Source: an uncultured Thiotrichales bacterium | GTDB lineage: Bacteria > Pseudomonadota > Gammaproteobacteria > CAIRSR01 | Assembly (NCBI GenBank): GCA_903824965.1 | Contig: CAIJYR010000021.1 | Span: forward strand, 1 to 40,776 | Direction: 5' to 3' | Length of the DNA: 40,776 nucleotides | Shown here: positions 1-7,856 of the stretch, one piece after another | Layout of the letters: the number at the start of each line of letters is the position of its first letter | How positions within the stretch are numbered: the stretch's first letter is position 1 | The notes under the pieces: generated by a model | What the model was told of the DNA's origin: nothing | The model's input: the letters and a program-made list of their open reading frames with translations, nothing else | The model's database searches: none | Made by a program: the position numbers and the translations under genes

Positions 1-31
1 ACAAATGGCTTTACGCCGTGCTCGGTTGCCT

Positions 32-80
32 TACGTTTTGTCTCAGCCCGCGATACGGCTGCGGACATCGACAAAACGTA
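32..80. repeat. nested inverted repeat near the window edge
   Basis: An 11-bp arm at 32-42 (TACGTTTTGTC) is the exact reverse complement of 70-80. Within the 27-base interval, CAGCC at 44-48 pairs with GGCTG at 57-61, so the element can fold as a nested stem or cruciform. The flanking bases CC (29-30) and GG (82-83) also match across one mismatch. It lies just downstream of the minus-strand gene ending at 112. No T-run follows on the minus strand, so it is not a standard Rho-independent terminator. It could be an intergenic repeat or the edge of a mobile element cut by the window start. Confidence 0.6.
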
Positions 81-111
81 CGGCCCTCACGGCTACGCGG
101 GGCTCGTCGCA

Positions 112-531
112 CTACGCTTCGCTCCATGTGCTCCTCGAGGGTGGCCTCGCAACGATGCCGCGTGCGGTCTGGATCAATTTGCCACACAGGAATACCGCAG
201 GGTGCTCACACACCACAATCTTAGGGTTCGTAAGCGATCCATCGACTTCGGCAGGCGCAATATTCTCAAAATCCAGCCTCCCTGCATGGTAGTCTTGTCC
301 GGTGAGATCACGGTACTCAATCGCATACTGCTCAAAAACCCGTTGCAGATCCAGTGCTGCGTTTTGCAAACGGCGTAAGATGCGCGGCGAGTCTACCATC
401 CGATCCATCCGATCCATCCGATCCAACTGCGCCAGGTGCGAAGCAAGCCGGAAATGTTCATTGCACAGATTTCTTGCGAACGCTTCTGGGATCGCATCGC
501 TGCGGGAGGTCTCTTGCTGCCCTGCCTCCAT
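112..531 (-). CDS. unrecognised small protein, possibly GrpE-like at its C-terminus
   Basis: The reading frame encodes about 139 residues from the ATG at 531. The frame stays open upstream to 693, so the start is uncertain, and no good Shine-Dalgarno sequence precedes either choice. The middle holds the tripeptide repeat DRMDRMDRM. Towards the end there is a segment with KIVVCEHPAVF and GKLIQTARGIV. That pattern (I...P.V...GKLIQ...IV) loosely recalls the C-terminal beta domain of short GrpE-like nucleotide exchange factors, but this is a weak resemblance from memory. The last ten or so codons look unlike a protein end, and the stop lies close to an inverted repeat, so the true C-terminus may have been replaced. 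It is co-directional with the chaperedoxin gene upstream, with about 190 bases between them (532-722) that hold no other feature I can support. Confidence 0.45.
   Translation of the reverse strand: MEAGQQETSRSDAIPEAFARNLCNEHFRLASHLAQLDRMDRMDRMVDSPRILRRLQNAALDLQRVFEQYAIEYRDLTGQDYHAGRLDFENIAPAEVDGSLTNPKIVVCEHPAVFLCGKLIQTARGIVARPPSRSTWSEA
395..427. repeat. 9-bp tandem repeat inside the small gene
   Basis: The 9-bp unit GATCCATCC occurs at 402-410 and 411-419, with partial copies on both sides (395-401 and 420-427). Because the unit is a multiple of three it adds three residues (DRM on the minus strand) per copy without shifting the frame. A second gene in this window, rlmB, carries another 9-bp in-frame repeat near its start. 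Confidence 0.85.
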
Positions 532-722
532 CGTCTTGCCAACACCCGCCAAGATCGCAACGATAGCGCAATGGGAAGACCGCTGCCACACCACAGCAAC
601 CGATGGAGTGATTCGAAAGGGGCCTGGAAAACGATGCTGGTACGCACACACCCACCACCGTCGAACGTAGGCAACTGTATACCGCAGCAACATACCGCCG
701 TTAGCCCTTACTGTACTGTTGA

Positions 723-1574
723 CTAGTGCAAAAGACTCAGCAGACGTTTACGGTAACGTACCACCAAAGGATCCTCTGCACCCAGGATCTCGAAAACCGT
801 GATGAGTGCTTTGCGGGCACCATCGTTGCGGAACATGCGATTCCGACGCACCCCCTCTAGCCAGTTTTCCATCGCCTCTGCATACTCTCCCGACAACGTC
901 TGCACAGCCGCTAAACGATAGCGTGCCTCCTCGTCCGCCGGGTTTTCCAGGAGCAGAGACTCTAACGTATGACGGTCTGCCTCTTGCGCGATCTCCGTAA
1001 GCGAGAGCAACGCAGTGAGGAGAGGAACCTCCGGTTGCGTGTCAGGGATGGCCTCTAGACACCGTTTTGCCTCGATTACATCGCCCTTCGCGAGGAACAA
1101 TCGCACCAAATCGCAGGGTATCGTTTTGTCCAACGGGTCTTGTTCCATGGCCTGGCGTAGGAACAGGAGCGCCGTATCCAGATCGCCACGCGCCTGTGCC
1201 AGCATCGCCTGTTCTCGCAACGGCGCAGTCGGACGTTCGAGGTGTCGATCCAGGTAGTTGCGTATAACAGTCTCGGATTGCGCACCCATAAAAGTGTCTA
1301 CCACCTTGCCATGAAGAAACAACTGCACCGTAGGAAGATTTCGTATCCCATATTGTCTGGCAAGCTCCCGCTCTTGATCCGTATTGACCTTCGCCAACAC
1401 GAACCTCCCCTTATATTCTTCGGCAAGCTTGGCAAGCATGGGCATCAACGTCCGGCACGGAGCGCACCAACTCGCCCAAAAATCCACCACCACAAGCAGC
1501 GTCCGAGAACGCTCAATCACCAAGTCCGAGAAGGTGTCCACCGTAACATCAACAATCAAAGGGCGCTCTGTCAT
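723..1574 (-). CDS. cnoX: thioredoxin-TPR chaperedoxin, CnoX/YbbN family
   Basis: The 283-residue product has an N-terminal thioredoxin domain (about residues 1-110) with a WCAPC active site (Cys37, Cys40) and the cis-proline segment RNLPTVQLF. A helical TPR-like region follows (about 115-283), ending in the GEYAEAMENWLE segment typical of YbbN proteins. CnoX proteins protect clients from oxidation and hand them to GroEL/ES or DnaK. E. coli CnoX lacks a CxxC motif, so this intact CxxC resembles the redox-active versions of other bacteria. The start at 1574 was chosen over 1646 because GGAG sits at the right distance before it and the extra residues upstream do not fit the family. About 140 bases separate it from mltD upstream (1575-1713), with no clear feature. 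Confidence 0.88.
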   Translation of the reverse strand: MTERPLIVDVTVDTFSDLVIERSRTLLVVVDFWASWCAPCRTLMPMLAKLAEEYKGRFVLAKVNTDQERELARQYGIRNLPTVQLFLHGKVVDTFMGAQSETVIRNYLDRHLERPTAPLREQAMLAQARGDLDTALLFLRQAMEQDPLDKTIPCDLVRLFLAKGDVIEAKRCLEAIPDTQPEVPLLTALLSLTEIAQEADRHTLESLLLENPADEEARYRLAAVQTLSGEYAEAMENWLEGVRRNRMFRNDGARKALITVFEILGAEDPLVVRYRKRLLSLLH

Positions 1575-1713
1575 CAATGTCTCCGAGAAACGCTGCCCTG
1601 AGGCGCGTGAAGGAAAGGAGACGGTTTTAGGGAGCCGTCCGTACAAGGTGCCGGTCTTTCCAGGCTGTCAGCCCGATCGGGCAGAGTGCTCAACACCATT
1701 GCTTGCCCCACCT

Positions 1714-3183
1714 TTAGGCAGGGTTGCTTGACGATCGTGCAGGATGATGTCGATTGTGGGACAGTGTCTCAGCAGAATGATGCCCTTTTGTGTGGGCAGA
1801 CGCCACCACGGCCGCTTTACCTCGCGCCTGTACCCCTGGCACAATTGTTAAACGCTGCCCAACCGAAAGGATGGTACGCGGCTTGAGATGGTTCCAAACC
1901 ATGAGCTCCTTCATCGGAACGCGGGCGACATGGGCTATGCTTTCTAGTGTATCGCCACGACGTACCACATACACCTTGCTAGACGAAACATGCAGGATGC
2001 TTGGGGTGCCTGTCCCTGCGGTGCGCGGATCCTCAGACCGCGCCTGCGGGTCATCGCGTGCGGTTGTGGAACGTACAAACGACACGGGAACCGCACGGGT
2101 GTCCGTCGGCAGTGACCGTTCTTGTGGGTCGAGTGCTGCCATATGTTCTTCAAAGACTTGGGCATGTTGAGCGGGTAGCAACAGATTGCCGCCACCCAGG
2201 TCAGTCGTTCCGTGGCGATAGCCAGGATTCAGACGCTGAATGTCTTTCAACGGAACCTCAGCCATGTTAGCCACCTGTGCCAAATCGATCTGGTGCCCAA
2301 CCCGGATGGATGTTACAGGGGCATCCCTGAGGGTTTTGAGTCGCACACCGTAGTTTTGCGGTTCGGCGATGACCGAGGCAAGACCCAAAATACGGGGTAC
2401 GAACAGACGGGTTTCAGCAGGAAGATTCAACGACCAGAAATCCGTGGATTTACCCAGGGCAAGGTTTCGTTCGATGGCATGGGTGACATTGAGTTCCCCA
2501 CAGTTGTAAGCGGCCATCGCAAGCAACCAATCGCCGCCAAAATGGTTGTTGAGTGTTTGGAGATAATCAAGCGCAGCATGGGTGGAAGCAGACACATCAC
2601 GACGACCATCGTAGCGTTCCGTCAACCCCAACCCCCATTGCCTTGCCGTTCCTGGCGCGAGTTGCCACAATCCAACGGCGTTGCGCGGAGAGGTGGCCGA
2701 AGGCTCGTAGGCACTCTCTATGACCGGCAACAGCGCAAGTTCCACGGGCATGTTACGCCGCTGCACTTCTCCGAGCACGAAGTTAAAATACGGCTCCGCC
2801 TGCTCCGACAGACGGTCTAGGAATCGTTGGTTGCGGGCGTAAAAATTAGCTTCCTTACGGATCGTGGGTCGGTTAGGATCGGTCAGTGTTACCTTGCCTC
2901 CCACAGTGTCCCATAAACTTGTACGTTCCTCGCCTGGTTCAGACGAGTCTGGGGGCATCGTCGCAAACCAACGGCCAAGCCCAGACCCAGTCATCCCCTG
3001 TTGGAATGGTTCGGGCATGGATTTTTTCCACCAGACGGTTAACCAGTCAATCCGATCGTTGTTGGCGTCCACCGTTCCCGATCCGGTGTCAGGGGTCGCG
3101 TCGCCTTGTAGCGTCGACTCGGCTGTACACCCAGCAAGGGCAATGATGACCAAAAGAGACACAATCCGTACAATGCTTCTCAT
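1714..3183 (-). CDS. mltD: membrane-bound lytic murein transglycosylase D
   Basis: The 489-residue protein starts with a lipoprotein signal ending LAGC (Cys19 would be lipidated). A family 1 lytic transglycosylase domain follows, with the catalytic Glu in LLPVIESAYEP (about residue 156) and the GLWQL and MAAYNCG motifs. At the C-terminus is a LysM domain starting YVVRRGDTLESIA, and before it a more divergent LysM-like segment (HQIDLAQVANMAEV). It cleaves peptidoglycan glycan strands from the periplasmic face of the outer membrane, forming anhydromuropeptides. The ATG at 3183 is preferred over the TTG just upstream; AGAGG lies about 8 bases before it. Beside it are a YafS-type methyltransferase and rnhA, as in E. 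coli and Pseudomonas, but gloB, usual in that cluster, is missing. Confidence 0.93.
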   Translation of the reverse strand: MRSIVRIVSLLVIIALAGCTAESTLQGDATPDTGSGTVDANNDRIDWLTVWWKKSMPEPFQQGMTGSGLGRWFATMPPDSSEPGEERTSLWDTVGGKVTLTDPNRPTIRKEANFYARNQRFLDRLSEQAEPYFNFVLGEVQRRNMPVELALLPVIESAYEPSATSPRNAVGLWQLAPGTARQWGLGLTERYDGRRDVSASTHAALDYLQTLNNHFGGDWLLAMAAYNCGELNVTHAIERNLALGKSTDFWSLNLPAETRLFVPRILGLASVIAEPQNYGVRLKTLRDAPVTSIRVGHQIDLAQVANMAEVPLKDIQRLNPGYRHGTTDLGGGNLLLPAQHAQVFEEHMAALDPQERSLPTDTRAVPVSFVRSTTARDDPQARSEDPRTAGTGTPSILHVSSSKVYVVRRGDTLESIAHVARVPMKELMVWNHLKPRTILSVGQRLTIVPGVQARGKAAVVASAHTKGHHSAETLSHNRHHPARSSSNPA

Positions 3184-3229
3184 CAAATGGCCTCTCGCTC
3201 CGATGGCGTGTGCTACGTCAAAATACTAC

Positions 3230-3235
3230 ATTATA
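3230..3235 (-). promoter_or_regulatory. candidate -10 box for mltD
   Basis: A perfect TATAAT is read on the minus strand at 3235-3230, about 47 bases before the mltD start. No good -35 hexamer sits 16-18 bases upstream, so this is a partial promoter call. The short divergent interval (3184-3248) must also serve the plus-strand methyltransferase gene. Confidence 0.4.
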
Positions 3236-3248
3236 TTGTGCAATATTC

Positions 3249-4082
3249 ATGTTTCAGGAGCAACCTCTGCTTGGAAAAGGTTTTTTTGCGCTTGGCTGGT
3301 TGAACGCTGCCCCCTCCCTCATGCACACTGACCCTGAAACGAACGAAAACCTGCCTAGCCAACTGCGGAGGTGGTACCGCTGTATTCCCGGTCGGCTGGT
3401 GTTGCAGGCAGAGCGCAACCAATTGGAGGCTCTCTTACCCTCCTTGATGGGGAATCGGATCGCACAAGTGGGGTGTGTAGGATCCTCTGCCCTCCTGACT
3501 GGGAGTACAATGCCGCACCGGATCGTGGTCGATGGAGACGTAAGGGCCACAGACATTGATCCAGATGTCTATGCACAGGCCGATGCACTGCCCTTCGAGA
3601 CAGAAAGCCTGGATGTCTTGGTGCTGCCTCATACACTCGAATGGTCAGGTGATCCACAAAAAGTATTGCAGGAGAGCCATCGTGTGCTGGCCCCTGAAGG
3701 GCATTTGGTGATCCTTGGTTTCAATCCATGGGGGCTATGGAGTTTTTGGCGAGGGTTGCGCAAGCGGCGCACAGAAGTCCCTTGGTGTGGCTCCTTTCGG
3801 AGTCCTTCCCAAGTGTGTGCTTGGATGGTCACGCTCGATTTTCATGTCGTCCGCACGCGGTACTTCTTTTTTCGTCCCCCATTACAACACGAAGCCTCGA
3901 TGCGTGCGCTGTCTTTCCTAAAAATACTAGAGGGTCGACACGGCATCCCGCTGAGTGGCCTCTATCTGGTAATGGCGCAGAAGCGGGTGGTGGCCATGAC
4001 ACCTATCAGCCTGCGCTGGAAGGGTACGCTGCGTCCCCGGATGTCCAGCCTATGCTGGGTTAAAAACAACACGAAGGATTAA
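3249..4082 (+). CDS. SAM-dependent methyltransferase, YafS type
   Basis: The product is about 277 residues from ATG 3249, or 253 from ATG 3321. The frame is also open to a GTG at 3210. No start has a good ribosome-binding site, and 3321 would give the spacing to the RRWYRCIPG segment usual for the family. The sequence shows a class I methyltransferase fold of the Methyltransf_11 kind: a short motif I region ([10 protein letters not shown]), the acidic [18 protein letters not shown] stretch with the post-motif Asp, and LKILEGR-like helices later. The substrate of YafS proteins is not established. It lies between mltD and rnhA, which is a conserved gammaproteobacterial order, and ends two bases before the rnhA start, so the two are probably cotranscribed. 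Confidence 0.82.
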   Translation: MFQEQPLLGKGFFALGWLNAAPSLMHTDPETNENLPSQLRRWYRCIPGRLVLQAERNQLEALLPSLMGNRIAQVGCVGSSALLTGSTMPHRIVVDGDVRATDIDPDVYAQADALPFETESLDVLVLPHTLEWSGDPQKVLQESHRVLAPEGHLVILGFNPWGLWSFWRGLRKRRTEVPWCGSFRSPSQVCAWMVTLDFHVVRTRYFFFRPPLQHEASMRALSFLKILEGRHGIPLSGLYLVMAQKRVVAMTPISLRWKGTLRPRMSSLCWVKNNTKD

Positions 4083-4084
4083 GC

Positions 4085-4567
4085 ATGGCGGATGGCACGA
4101 CCACGACGACCACAATAGGTACCGATGCAGTAGAACTGTACAGTGACGGTGCCTGTCGAAAAAATCCAGGCCCGGGGGGGTGGGCGGCTGTTCTGCGTTA
4201 TCGAGGGCACGAAAAGCGACTCTCCGGCGCAGAAAAGCTCACAACGAACAACCGTATGGAACTGATGGGCGCTATCCAGGGTCTAGAAGCACTCCGCCGC
4301 CCCTCGCAGGTGCGCCTGTATACTGATTCTCAGTACGTACAAAAGGGCATCACCCAGTGGGTAAAGAACTGGAAGCGCAATGGTTGGCGGACGCGGGAAT
4401 CAACGCCCGTAAAGAACGCCGATCTGTGGCAACGCCTCGATGCTGCCTGTGCCCATCACCAAGTCGATTGGCAATGGGTGCGGGGACACGCAGGGAATGA
4501 AGGCAACGAACTCGCTGACCATACCGCCAACGGCGCGATCGATGCCCTCTTGGGAAGCCCCGCGTGA
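4085..4567 (+). CDS. rnhA: ribonuclease HI
   Basis: The 160-residue protein has the full RNase HI active site: Asp21 in YSDGAC, Glu59 in [10 protein letters not shown], Asp81 in YTDSQYV and a fourth Asp in NELAD, with the catalytic-loop His in [11 protein letters not shown]. The basic handle region [12 protein letters not shown] is present. It degrades the RNA strand of RNA-DNA hybrids in replication and R-loop removal. AAGGA lies about 8 bases before the ATG. A run of six Thr (residues 5-10) precedes the usual N-terminus. In many gammaproteobacteria dnaQ lies next to rnhA; here it is absent and a chemotaxis pair follows instead. Confidence 0.96.
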   Translation: MADGTTTTTTIGTDAVELYSDGACRKNPGPGGWAAVLRYRGHEKRLSGAEKLTTNNRMELMGAIQGLEALRRPSQVRLYTDSQYVQKGITQWVKNWKRNGWRTRESTPVKNADLWQRLDAACAHHQVDWQWVRGHAGNEGNELADHTANGAIDALLGSPA

Positions 4568-4593
4568 CGATCCGACGATCCGTGTTGATCCTT

Positions 4594-4621
4594 TTGACCA
4601 ACCGACCAGCTGTGCTATAGT
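4594..4621 (+). promoter_or_regulatory. sigma-70 promoter for cheY-cheZ
   Basis: TTGACC (4594-4599), a 16-base spacer and TATAGT (4616-4621) make a good housekeeping promoter in the 95-base gap between rnhA and cheY. Transcription would start near 4628, giving a leader of about 35 bases. This suggests that cheY-cheZ are transcribed by the housekeeping sigma factor rather than by FliA. Confidence 0.65.
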
Positions 4622-4662
4622 AAACCTGACGCAAGCAGAGGACTGCCCCCTTGGATAAGAAC

Positions 4663-5037
4663 ATGAAAATCCTTATCGTGGACGACTTCGCTACGATGCG
4701 GCGCATTATCAAGAATCTCCTTCGTGACCTCGGCTACACCAACATCACCGAGGCCGACGATGGCAACAGTGCCCTTCCCTTGTTGCAAACGGGGAATTTT
4801 GACTTTTTGGTGACAGACTGGAATATGCCAGGGATGCCGGGTATTGAGCTACTCAAGGCAGTGCGTGCCATGCCAAAAACCGCCAAACTGCCGGTGCTAA
4901 TGGTTACAGCAGAATCCAAACGTGAGCAGATCGTGGCCGCTGCCCAAGCGGGCGTGAGTGGCTATATCGTCAAGCCTTTTACTGCTGTGACCCTCAAAGA
5001 GAAGATTGACAAAATCTTCGAGCGCATCCAGGGCTAG
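4663..5037 (+). CDS. cheY: chemotaxis response regulator CheY
   Basis: The 124-residue single receiver domain closely matches gammaproteobacterial CheY. The acidic pocket is Asp7-Asp8 (IVDDF), the phosphoacceptor is Asp52 (TDWNMPG), the switch residues are Thr82 (MVTAES) and Tyr101 (SGYIVKPF), and the conserved Lys is Lys104. Phospho-CheY binds the flagellar switch protein FliM. Pseudomonas CheY begins at the same MKILIVDDF, so ATG 4663 is preferred; an in-frame TTG at 4651 would add four residues. No FliA, CheA or flagellar gene is adjacent, which is unusual for a CheY this close to the flagellar type. cheZ follows after 24 bases. Confidence 0.95.
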   Translation: MKILIVDDFATMRRIIKNLLRDLGYTNITEADDGNSALPLLQTGNFDFLVTDWNMPGMPGIELLKAVRAMPKTAKLPVLMVTAESKREQIVAAAQAGVSGYIVKPFTAVTLKEKIDKIFERIQG

Positions 5038-5061
5038 CACTGAACGAGGAATGCCACATTG

Positions 5062-5826
5062 ATGGAAAGTGCCGATTATGACCAGTGGCTTGGCCGTGCC
5101 CAATCGCTGGCGGATCACATCCAAAAGGGCAACGATGACGAGGTGAATCGTCTCCTGGATGAGATTTCTCGTGGACGTGAGCGCATGTTGTTCCAGGAAC
5201 TCGGGAAGCTCACGCGGGAGTTCCACGAGGCGCTCAACGGTTTCCGTCTTGACGCTCGGATCACCGATCTAGCCCAAGAAAATATTCCAGACGCCAAACA
5301 ACGCCTGAACTACGTCATTGTCATGACAGAGCAGGCCGCGAACCGCACCTTGACGGCGGTGGAAGAAGTCATGCCGCTGTCTGAGAGCATGGCAGCCCAG
5401 GCGAAGGTGTTGCGTGCACAGTGGGCACGATTTACGGGCCGCACCATGAGTGCCGCTGATTTCCGTCATTTGAGCCATGAAATTGAGCAGTTCCTCGATA
5501 AAACATCGACGGATGCCGATCATATTCGCAACAATCTCTCGGATGTGCTGATGGCTCAGGACTATCAGGACATCACCGGCCAGATATTGCAGCGTGTGAT
5601 CCGTCTGGTGAACGAGATGGAAGAGCACCTGGTGCGTCTCGTGCGGGGTTCGGGTACGCGTGTGATGCCTTCCACCGAAAAACCACAGGGTCTTACGGCG
5701 GCCCTGGTGGATGCGTCCGAGTCGGTGGCCGTTCATGGCCCCCACGTCCCGGGCACCGCCCCAGAAGAAGAGGTCATCCACAGCCAAGACGACGTAGATG
5801 CCTTGCTGTCCAGCCTTGGATTTTAG
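5062..5826 (+). CDS. cheZ: CheY-P phosphatase CheZ
   Basis: This 254-residue, mostly helical protein carries the CheZ catalytic signature MAQDYQDITGQ (near residue 167), which holds the Asp and the Gln that orients the attacking water. Its C-terminal peptide QDDVDALLSSLGF is the standard CheY-docking helix, joined by a flexible linker. It speeds dephosphorylation of CheY-P and so ends the tumble or reversal signal. AGGA at 5047-5050 serves either the ATG at 5062 or the TTG at 5059. With cheY it forms a two-gene unit behind the promoter at 4594-4621. Confidence 0.95.
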   Translation: MESADYDQWLGRAQSLADHIQKGNDDEVNRLLDEISRGRERMLFQELGKLTREFHEALNGFRLDARITDLAQENIPDAKQRLNYVIVMTEQAANRTLTAVEEVMPLSESMAAQAKVLRAQWARFTGRTMSAADFRHLSHEIEQFLDKTSTDADHIRNNLSDVLMAQDYQDITGQILQRVIRLVNEMEEHLVRLVRGSGTRVMPSTEKPQGLTAALVDASESVAVHGPHVPGTAPEEEVIHSQDDVDALLSSLGF

Positions 5827-5933
5827 TCGCACCTTGTCCCCACCAAGGGCGCCCTTGACGATTGGCTTCTCAACGAGAGACCGCGAAAATCCCATGGCTT
5901 TGGCCGTGGGGAGGTTTAGCCGGACACTGACCG

Positions 5934-7721
5934 ATGGTCGCCGATCAATCTGAGATGGGGCCAAGCCGTCGCCTGGCACTCGACGAGGTGCTCGACGATC
6001 TCGTTGCCGATGGTATGCTGGAGGCAGCATCGGCAAAAACCCTCCTGCGCACCATACCATCCAAGGATCGTGCGGATCGTCACGCTTTGGAGATCATTGC
6101 CAAAGCGGAACTACGCCACGCCAAACCACCCCACCGTGTATTGGCCCTAGAAGAGCTGACTTTCTGGTTGGCACGGCATGTGGGCCTTGAGTATTTACGC
6201 ATTGATCCGCTCAAGATCGATGCACCCAGCATCGGTGATCTGGTGAGTACGGCCTATGCTGCCTGGAACCGGATCTTGCCGATCCTGGTCACGTCTGAAC
6301 GGGCAGTCTTTGCCACCTCAGAACCCTATCTCACCGCCTGGGTCGACGAACTTCGTACCATCGTCAAACGCGACATTGAGCGCGTGGTGGCCAATCCGAT
6401 CGATATCGAACGCTACCGTAAAGAATTTTTCGGCGTTTCCCATTCGATCAAAGGAGCGACCGCAGGACCAGACGACCCGCATTGGCGCGACCTGCATAAC
6501 CTCGAAGCACTGGTGGAACTCGGTCAATCCGGAACGCTGGATGCCAACGACAGCCATATCATTCATATTGTCGATTGGTTGTTGCAGTATGCCTTTGATC
6601 AACGCGCAAGTGACATTCACATGGAACCCCGTCGTGATCTTGGCAACATTCGCTTTCGCATTGATGGCGTGATGCACCAAGCGTACCAGGTGCCCGCAAA
6701 AGTCATGATCGCAGTGACAAGCCGCGTCAAAATCCTTGGACGCATGGATGTGGCAGAGAAACGTCGCCCCCAAGACGGACGGATCAAAACCCGCACCAAA
6801 GATGGGCGTGAATTAGACATGCGCCTTTCGACTATGCCCACCGCGTTTGGTGAAAAACTCGTCATTCGTATCTTCAATCCGACGGTATTGCTCAACGACT
6901 TTGCTACGTTGGGATTTGGGCCAGAAGACATTGATCGATGGAAGGGGATGGTGGGCCAGCCACATGGCATCATCCTGGTCACAGGCCCGACCGGATCGGG
7001 AAAGACCACGACCCTGTACTCCACCCTCAAAACCCTGGCAACCCCTCGGATCAATGTGTGCACCGTGGAAGATCCCATCGAAATGGTGGAGCCAGCGTTT
7101 AACCAGATGCAGGTTCAGCATAGCATTGGGCTGAACTTTGCGAGTGGCATTCGTACCATGATGCGTCAAGACCCAGACATCATTATGGTCGGCGAGATTC
7201 GCGATCATGAAACGGCTGAAATGGCGGTACAAGCCTCCCTAACGGGCCATCTGGTATTGTCTACTTTGCACACGAACGACGCCCCTTCTGCGATTACAAG
7301 GCTTCTGGACATTGGGGTTCCACACTACCTGATCAAGGCAACCGTCATCGGCATTGTTGCTCAACGCTTGGTGCGTACCTTGTGCGTGCATTGCCGACAG
7401 CAGAAACCCCTAGACGTTGGACTGTGGGAATCGTTGGTCAAACCTTGGTCGCTGTCTACCCCTGCGGTCTCGGCGACTGCAAATGGGTGTCCCGAATGTC
7501 GAAACACAGGGTATCGTGGGCGGATTGGGATCTACGAGATGTTGGCCCTTGATCGGGATCTCCGCACCTTGATTACGCCCGACTTTGACGATAGTGCATT
7601 GCGACAATTGGCGTATCGCAAGGGTCTCCGACCGTTGCGTATCGGGGGAGCGTTGAAAGTGCTTGCAGGCGTAACAAGCCTCGAAGAGGTTTTTCAAGTC
7701 ACCCCCACGCGAACAGAGTAA
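5934..7721 (+). CDS. GspE/PilB-family secretion or type IV pilus ATPase
   Basis: The 595-residue protein has a variable N-terminal part (about 1-190) and then the GspE/PilB ATPase core: Walker A GPTGSGKTT (about residue 351), Asp box, Walker B DPDIIMVGEIRD (about 414) and His box (LSTLHTND). The C-terminal zinc site is CVHC...CPEC (about 485-519). Such hexameric ATPases power pilus extension or type II secretion pseudopilus assembly. The N-terminal third is not an obvious MshEN domain, and no pilC, pilD, gspF or pilin gene is near, so the machine it serves cannot be named. It follows cheZ by about 107 bases in the same direction. No strong ribosome-binding site precedes ATG 5934. The 135 bases after it (7722-7856) hold only a weak, T-poor hairpin between convergent genes. 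Confidence 0.9.
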   Translation: MVADQSEMGPSRRLALDEVLDDLVADGMLEAASAKTLLRTIPSKDRADRHALEIIAKAELRHAKPPHRVLALEELTFWLARHVGLEYLRIDPLKIDAPSIGDLVSTAYAAWNRILPILVTSERAVFATSEPYLTAWVDELRTIVKRDIERVVANPIDIERYRKEFFGVSHSIKGATAGPDDPHWRDLHNLEALVELGQSGTLDANDSHIIHIVDWLLQYAFDQRASDIHMEPRRDLGNIRFRIDGVMHQAYQVPAKVMIAVTSRVKILGRMDVAEKRRPQDGRIKTRTKDGRELDMRLSTMPTAFGEKLVIRIFNPTVLLNDFATLGFGPEDIDRWKGMVGQPHGIILVTGPTGSGKTTTLYSTLKTLATPRINVCTVEDPIEMVEPAFNQMQVQHSIGLNFASGIRTMMRQDPDIIMVGEIRDHETAEMAVQASLTGHLVLSTLHTNDAPSAITRLLDIGVPHYLIKATVIGIVAQRLVRTLCVHCRQQKPLDVGLWESLVKPWSLSTPAVSATANGCPECRNTGYRGRIGIYEMLALDRDLRTLITPDFDDSALRQLAYRKGLRPLRIGGALKVLAGVTSLEEVFQVTPTRTE

Positions 7722-7856
7722 ACATCTATCGTGTCTCCTAAACCACCCCATGGCTCTACGCCCTGGGGTTTCGAGGTTTATACATTGCTTCATGGAAGGT
7801 GGTGGATCAAATCCTGCCCAGTTAAGGTGGGTTGTAATCCTATGTTTAGCAATGTC

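Noticed and set aside
7739-7775. CCCCA/TGGGG hairpin after the GspE-type ATPase gene as a terminator
   Set aside because: The stem is only five base pairs with a long loop and there is no run of T on either strand.
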